A stretch of 8,819 nt of DNA. Origin: an uncultured Collinsella sp. (lineage in GTDB: Bacteria > Actinomycetota > Coriobacteriia > Coriobacteriales > Coriobacteriaceae). Shown in pieces: positions 7,688 through 8,819 of this stretch. The stretch covers positions 1-8,819 of the forward strand of contig UQXT01000082.1 in assembly GCA_900545075.1 (NCBI GenBank), read 5' to 3'. Position 1 is the stretch's first letter. Each line of letters opens with the position of its first letter. The position numbers and the translations under genes were made by a program. Under the pieces are notes generated by a model that saw only the letters and a list, made by a program, of their open reading frames with translations, was not told the DNA's origin and did not search any database.

Positions 7688-8626
7688 CTAGTCGCGCAGC
7701 TCGCGGCCGGTGATCTCGAGAAACACGTCGTTGAGGGTCGGCGGCTCGCTCCACACGCGGCCGAGCGCCACGTCGGCAGCGCGCAGCGTGTCGAGGATGT
7801 CCACCAGGTTGTGCGGGCTCGCCTCGCAGGTGCAGACGAGCTCGCCGCCGGAAAGCTCAACCGAAAGCACGTGCTCGAGGGCGCGCAGCCGCTCGACCGT
7901 GGCGGTCTCGACGGCGCCCACCTCGACGGTCACGCGCTCGCCCATCTGAATCATGCGCTTGAGCTTGTCGTTGGTGCCCTGTGCCAGCACGCGCCCGCCG
8001 TCCATGATCATGATGCGGCTGCAGATCTGCTCGACTTCCTCCATGTAATGGCTGGTATACACCACCGTGGCGCCCTCGTCGCGCAGGCGGCAGATGCCCT
8101 CCAGGATGGCGTTGCGGCTTTGCGGGTCGACCGCCACCGTGGGTTCGTCAAAAAAGATGAGCTCGGGCTTGTGCGCGATGCCGCAGGCAATGTTGAGACG
8201 ACGCGTCAGGCCGCCCGAGAGCTTGCCGGGGCGGAACTTGGTAAAGTCGCCCAGGCCGACAAAGTCGATCGCCTCGTCCACCAGCGCGCGGCGGCGCTTG
8301 CGGTCGTTGACGTAGAGACTGCAGAAATAGTCGATGTTCTCGCGCACGGTGAGCTCGTCGAACACCGCCACCTGCTGCGGCACCACGCCGATGCGGCGCT
8401 TGAGGTCATAGCGGGCGGGCGTCATGGGTTCGCCGAACAGCTCGATGGTGCCCTTGTCGTAGGCGAGCAGCTGCAGGATGCAGTTGATGGACGTGGTCTT
8501 GCCCGAGCCGTTGGGGCCCAGCAGGCCAAAGATCTCGCCGGGGGCGATGCTCAGGTTAAAGTGGTCGAGCGCGATAAGATCGTCGTAGCGCTTGACGAGG
8601 TTTTCGACGTGGACGATGTCTGTCAT
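7688..8626 (-). CDS. ABC-2 type (DrrA-like) transporter ATP-binding protein
   Basis: A 312-residue ATPase of the DrrA/CcmA-like group. Motifs are intact: Walker A GPNGSGKTT (37-45), Q-loop Gln84 in VVPQQ, signature LSGGLTRR (136-143), Walker B LIFFDEPTVAVDP (156-168, catalytic Glu161) and H-loop His193 in YTSHYMEE. The signature has Leu-Thr where many relatives have Gln or Met-Lys. The region after about 225 is the extra C-terminal domain of this group, ending PTLNDVFLEITGRELRD, a hallmark of ATPases that pair with ABC-2 permeases. Start: ATG 8626 with AGAAGGG seven bases upstream and motif spacing normal for the family; an in-frame GTG at 8692 would add 22 residues of unlikely sequence. It opens a three-gene operon with the two permeases that follow. 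A CRP/FNR-like dyad about 70 bases upstream is a candidate control site. Confidence 0.95.
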   Translation of the reverse strand: MTDIVHVENLVKRYDDLIALDHFNLSIAPGEIFGLLGPNGSGKTTSINCILQLLAYDKGTIELFGEPMTPARYDLKRRIGVVPQQVAVFDELTVRENIDYFCSLYVNDRKRRRALVDEAIDFVGLGDFTKFRPGKLSGGLTRRLNIACGIAHKPELIFFDEPTVAVDPQSRNAILEGICRLRDEGATVVYTSHYMEEVEQICSRIMIMDGGRVLAQGTNDKLKRMIQMGERVTVEVGAVETATVERLRALEHVLSVELSGGELVCTCEASPHNLVDILDTLRAADVALGRVWSEPPTLNDVFLEITGRELRD

Positions 8627-8694
8627 GAGGCGGCCCTTCTGTTGGTCGTGGCCCGGTACGATTGCATCATCGCAGGAGCGGGCGGCGCGCACCA

Positions 8695-8708
8695 GTGAGC
8701 TTTGTCAC
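8695..8708. promoter_or_regulatory. candidate CRP/FNR-family binding site
   Basis: GTGAGCTTTGTCAC is a perfect GTGA-N6-TCAC dyad, the core recognition pattern of CRP-type regulators. Its centre (8701.5) is 75 bases upstream of ATG 8626. A weak minus-strand -10 (GATGAT, 8666-8671) would put the site near -42, the class II activator position. The -10 assignment is tentative and no convincing -35 is visible, which would fit an activator-dependent promoter. Confidence 0.45.
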
Positions 8709-8819
8709 GAGTGCGGAGGTCTTGGTCGTACGGCCTGCCGACGCCCCCGCTTTGCCGCGCGGGAGAAATGTCACGGTTGCGCAGGCGGCCCCTCCACCAC
8801 GCGCGGCATCGCGTACAAT
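8709..8819. other. right-edge intergenic region, no gene seen
   Basis: No supported coding sequence is seen between the ATPase start and the window edge. The heptamer TGTCACG occurs at 8703-8709 and again at 8769-8775. The last six bases, TACAAT (8814-8819), resemble a plus-strand -10 box and may belong to a rightward gene beyond the window, but no -35 is recognisable at the right distance. Confidence 0.3.

Noticed and set aside
8692..8692. GTG at 8692 as the start of the ABC-2 ATPase
   Set aside because: ATG 8626 has a good ribosome-binding site and gives the family-typical N-terminus; the extra 22 residues look non-coding and overlap the putative promoter.
7430..8698. Open frame of 422 codons on the plus strand opposite the ABC-2 ATPase and first permease
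   Set aside because: It covers parts of two genes with intact motifs, and its own product shows no recognisable family.
8814..8819. TACAAT at the right edge as a plus-strand promoter
   Set aside because: It is a -10-like hexamer only. No -35 lies at 16-18 bases upstream and the downstream gene is not visible, so no promoter is called.

Overview
The window is high-GC bacterial DNA with tightly packed genes and clear Shine-Dalgarno sites. The protein set and the short GGGGAC-type intergenic repeats suggest a Coriobacteriia (Actinomycetota) gut anaerobe, most likely Collinsella or a close relative. That assignment is inference from general style; there is no rRNA or other phylogenetic marker here.

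Layout from left to right. (1) Positions 1-161 hold the last 52 codons of a plus-strand alpha/beta hydrolase. (2) Positions 162-411 are a convergent intergenic region holding a 133-bp element with 17-bp inverted ends (198-330), directly abutting a hairpin flanked by A and T runs that can terminate transcription from both sides (331-364). (3) Positions 412-1617, minus strand, encode a DUF362-family protein with two ferredoxin-type [4Fe-4S] motifs, with a 24-bp dyad just upstream of its start. (4) Positions 1702-1784 hold three copies of a short REP-like repeat. (5) Positions 1781-5181, minus strand, are a two-gene operon for a MacB/FtsX-type (type VII) ABC system: ATPase, then an 888-residue permease with two FtsX halves. 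(6) Positions 5182-5298 hold a candidate operator dyad and a fourth copy of the REP-like repeat. (7) Positions 5299-8626, minus strand, are a three-gene operon for an ABC-2-type exporter: ATPase followed by two different permeases, with short gaps or overlaps. (8) Positions 8627-8819 have no gene but contain a perfect GTGA-N6-TCAC dyad of CRP/FNR type, placed to control the ABC-2 operon.

Together the window is two neighbouring, co-oriented and structurally unrelated ABC export systems plus a stand-alone iron-sulfur protein. No regulator gene lies in the window. Substrates cannot be read from the sequence. I found no convincing new biological system: the proteins are recognisable families. The less ordinary material is non-coding (two repeat families and three dyads) plus a helical insertion in the large permease. 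No tRNA, rRNA, CRISPR array, transposase or phage gene was seen.
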